Part shown: piece by piece, positions 5,218-6,453 of the stretch
Layout: every line of letters starts with the position of its first letter
How positions within the stretch are numbered: position 1 is the first letter of the stretch
Source: JBGPYM01 sp041493205
Lineage (GTDB): Bacteria; Bacteroidota; Ignavibacteria; UBA10030; UBA6906
DNA: 6,453 nucleotides
Direction: 5' to 3'
NCBI GenBank assembly: GCA_041493205.1
Contig: JBGPYM010000189.1
Span: forward strand, 1 to 6,453
Notes under the pieces: generated by a model
What the model was told of the DNA's origin: nothing
The model's database searches: none
The model's input: only the letters and a program-made list of their open reading frames with translations
Position numbers and translations under genes: made by a program

Positions 5218-6453
5218 ATGATGCTCCAGTTTCTCCGCAGAGGCAATTTCACCGAAAGCCTTGTCATGGCGCTTGCCGCCATCAGAGGCTCCAAGCTCCG
5301 TTCCGTTCTCACGATCCTCGGCATCGTCGTCGGCATCTTTTCCATTATCTCGGTCATGACCGCGATCGGCGTGCTCAGAAACAGCATCGAGACAGGGCTC
5401 ATGCAGCTGGGCGCAAATACGTTCCAGGTACAGAAGTTCAGCAACGACTTCAATACCACCCCGGAACAGCGCCGCAAGATGCGGAACCGGAAGAACATCA
5501 CGTACGAAGATGCGATTGCGGTGAGGGAACGCGCGACGCTTGCTGCCAGCGTCGGCATCGAGGGTGCAGACGGCGGAAAGATCGTTTTCTGGGAGGGGAA
5601 GAAAACCAATCCGAATGTTACGTTCTTCGGCGAGACTCTGGAAGGTCTCGAAACAAACGACTGGACCGTCAATGTCGGACGCGGGCTCACGAACCAGGAT
5701 ATCGATCAGGCCCGCAAAGTCGTCATCATCGGCAACGCGGTGAGCGACATGGTGTTCCCCCCCCAGGTCAATCCCATCGGCGAGACCGTGCGCATCGACG
5801 GGGGAATCTATCAGATTATCGGGGTGTTTGAGAAGAAGGGAAGTGCGCTGGGCGGCAACAACGATAATTTCGTCGTTGTGCCGATTACGTCGTATTTCCA
5901 GCAATATGGCAAATCCTCGCGCAGCCTCCACATCATGGTGAAGGCGCTCAATGCGGAGGTGATGGATGATGCCATTGAGCAGGTCCGCGGCATCCTGCGG
6001 ACTGCGCGCAACGTCCCGCCCGGGGAGGAGGATGATTTCAGCTATTTTTCCAACGATTCCATGGTCAAGCAGTTTAACGATTTCACCCTCTACCTTCGGA
6101 TGGGCGTGCTCCTTGTCAGCTCCATCTCGCTTTTGGCGGCGGGCGTGGGCATCATGAATATCATGCTCGTCTCCGTGACCGAACGGACCCGGGAAATCGG
6201 GATCCGCAAGTCGGTGGGCGCACAGAAAAAGGACATCCTGACGCAATTCATTATCGAGGCGGTCATTCTTTGCGAGATCGGCGGTGTCGTGGGCGTGTGC
6301 GCAGGAATCGCCGGCGGCAACATCGTCGGACTGCTCGTGGATGCGCCCGCGGTGATCCCATGGGACTGGGCGCTGATCGGTTTGTTGAGCTGTTCGCTGG
6401 TCGGACTTGTCTTTGGCGTCTATCCCGCATGGAAGGCAGCGAATCTCGATCCC
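5218..6453 (+). CDS. MacB/FtsX-family ABC permease 3 (3' end just outside window)
   Basis: This is an uninterrupted reading frame of 412 codons running off the window edge. Reading it codon by codon shows no stop or frameshift. It begins MMLQFLRRGNFTESLVMALA; the ATG at 5221 is an equally possible start. Membrane helix 1 is at about 28-50 and the periplasmic MacB_PCD-like domain at about 53-287. Helices 2-4 lie at about 291-318, 344-374 and 381-404, and the coupling loop VSVTERTREIGIRKSVGAQK at 319-338. The last residues, WKAANLDP, align with permease 2, whose chain goes on for seven residues (IEALRFE), so only about seven codons plus the stop are missing. It is a close paralogue of permease 2, with two extra residues near 76-88 and most differences in the N-terminal part of the periplasmic domain. 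Unlike its neighbours it has no clear Shine-Dalgarno site and follows a gap with a hairpin, so it may be expressed at a different level. It could pair with itself or with permease 1 or 2. Confidence 0.93.
   Translation, partial: MMLQFLRRGNFTESLVMALAAIRGSKLRSVLTILGIVVGIFSIISVMTAIGVLRNSIETGLMQLGANTFQVQKFSNDFNTTPEQRRKMRNRKNITYEDAIAVRERATLAASVGIEGADGGKIVFWEGKKTNPNVTFFGETLEGLETNDWTVNVGRGLTNQDIDQARKVVIIGNAVSDMVFPPQVNPIGETVRIDGGIYQIIGVFEKKGSALGGNNDNFVVVPITSYFQQYGKSSRSLHIMVKALNAEVMDDAIEQVRGILRTARNVPPGEEDDFSYFSNDSMVKQFNDFTLYLRMGVLLVSSISLLAAGVGIMNIMLVSVTERTREIGIRKSVGAQKKDILTQFIIEAVILCEIGGVVGVCAGIAGGNIVGLLVDAPAVIPWDWALIGLLSCSLVGLVFGVYPAWKAANLDP

Noticed and set aside
4908..5831. Plus-strand open frame of 307 codons spanning the gap between permeases 2 and 3
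   Set aside because: It overlaps both permeases out of frame, its sequence is low-complexity Arg/Ser/Pro-rich, and no domain is visible. The conserved permease frames account for the DNA.
5191..6246. Minus-strand open frame of 351 codons over permease 3
   Set aside because: It mirrors the conserved permease reading frame and has the same His/Asp/Arg-rich shadow composition as the other antisense frames.

Overview
The window is a dense, one-strand (+) gene cluster of about 6.4 kb. It encodes a MacAB-TolC-like tripartite ABC export system. In order it holds the 3' end of a TolC-family outer-membrane factor (1-539), a periplasmic adaptor of the MacA/HlyD family (589-1854), a stand-alone MacB/LolD-type ATPase (1883-2602), and three consecutive MacB/FtsX-type permeases (2617-3843, 3836-5089 and 5218 to the window end). 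The third permease is cut by the window edge only a few codons before its expected stop. All genes are intact apart from the two cut by the window edges. There are no RNA genes, insertion sequences or CRISPR arrays.

Organism: the DNA is GC-rich with strong G/C preference at third codon positions. A TolC partner means a diderm (Gram-negative-type) envelope. The protein style (split ATPase and permeases, adaptor with an inner-membrane anchor and an 'ISPEVSGEI' lipoyl motif) resembles Bacteroidota/Ignavibacteria/Chlorobi-type bacteria (FCB group). Clear Shine-Dalgarno sites precede the adaptor, the ATPase and the first two permeases, which argues against a typical Bacteroidia member. This taxonomic placement is inference from family resemblance, not proof.

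How the parts should work: the ATPase dimer sits under two permease subunits in the inner membrane. The permeases have one N-terminal and three C-terminal membrane segments flanking a periplasmic MacB_PCD-like domain of more than 200 residues. The adaptor bridges them to the outer-membrane factor. Its hairpin tip carries an exact RxxxLxxxxxxS motif, the known TolC-docking signature. The substrate cannot be read from sequence; drugs, peptides, lipids or siderophores are all possible.

The point most worth attention is the permease arrangement: one ATPase and one adaptor with three permeases. The second and third permeases are close paralogues and the first is more divergent. The first four inner-membrane and periplasmic genes are tightly spaced, with an 8-base overlap between permeases 1 and 2. 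Permease 3 instead follows a 128-base gap containing a strong GC hairpin with a short T run, and it has no evident Shine-Dalgarno site, so it may be expressed differently. Otherwise this is a recognisable export operon, and I found no sign of a wholly new system.
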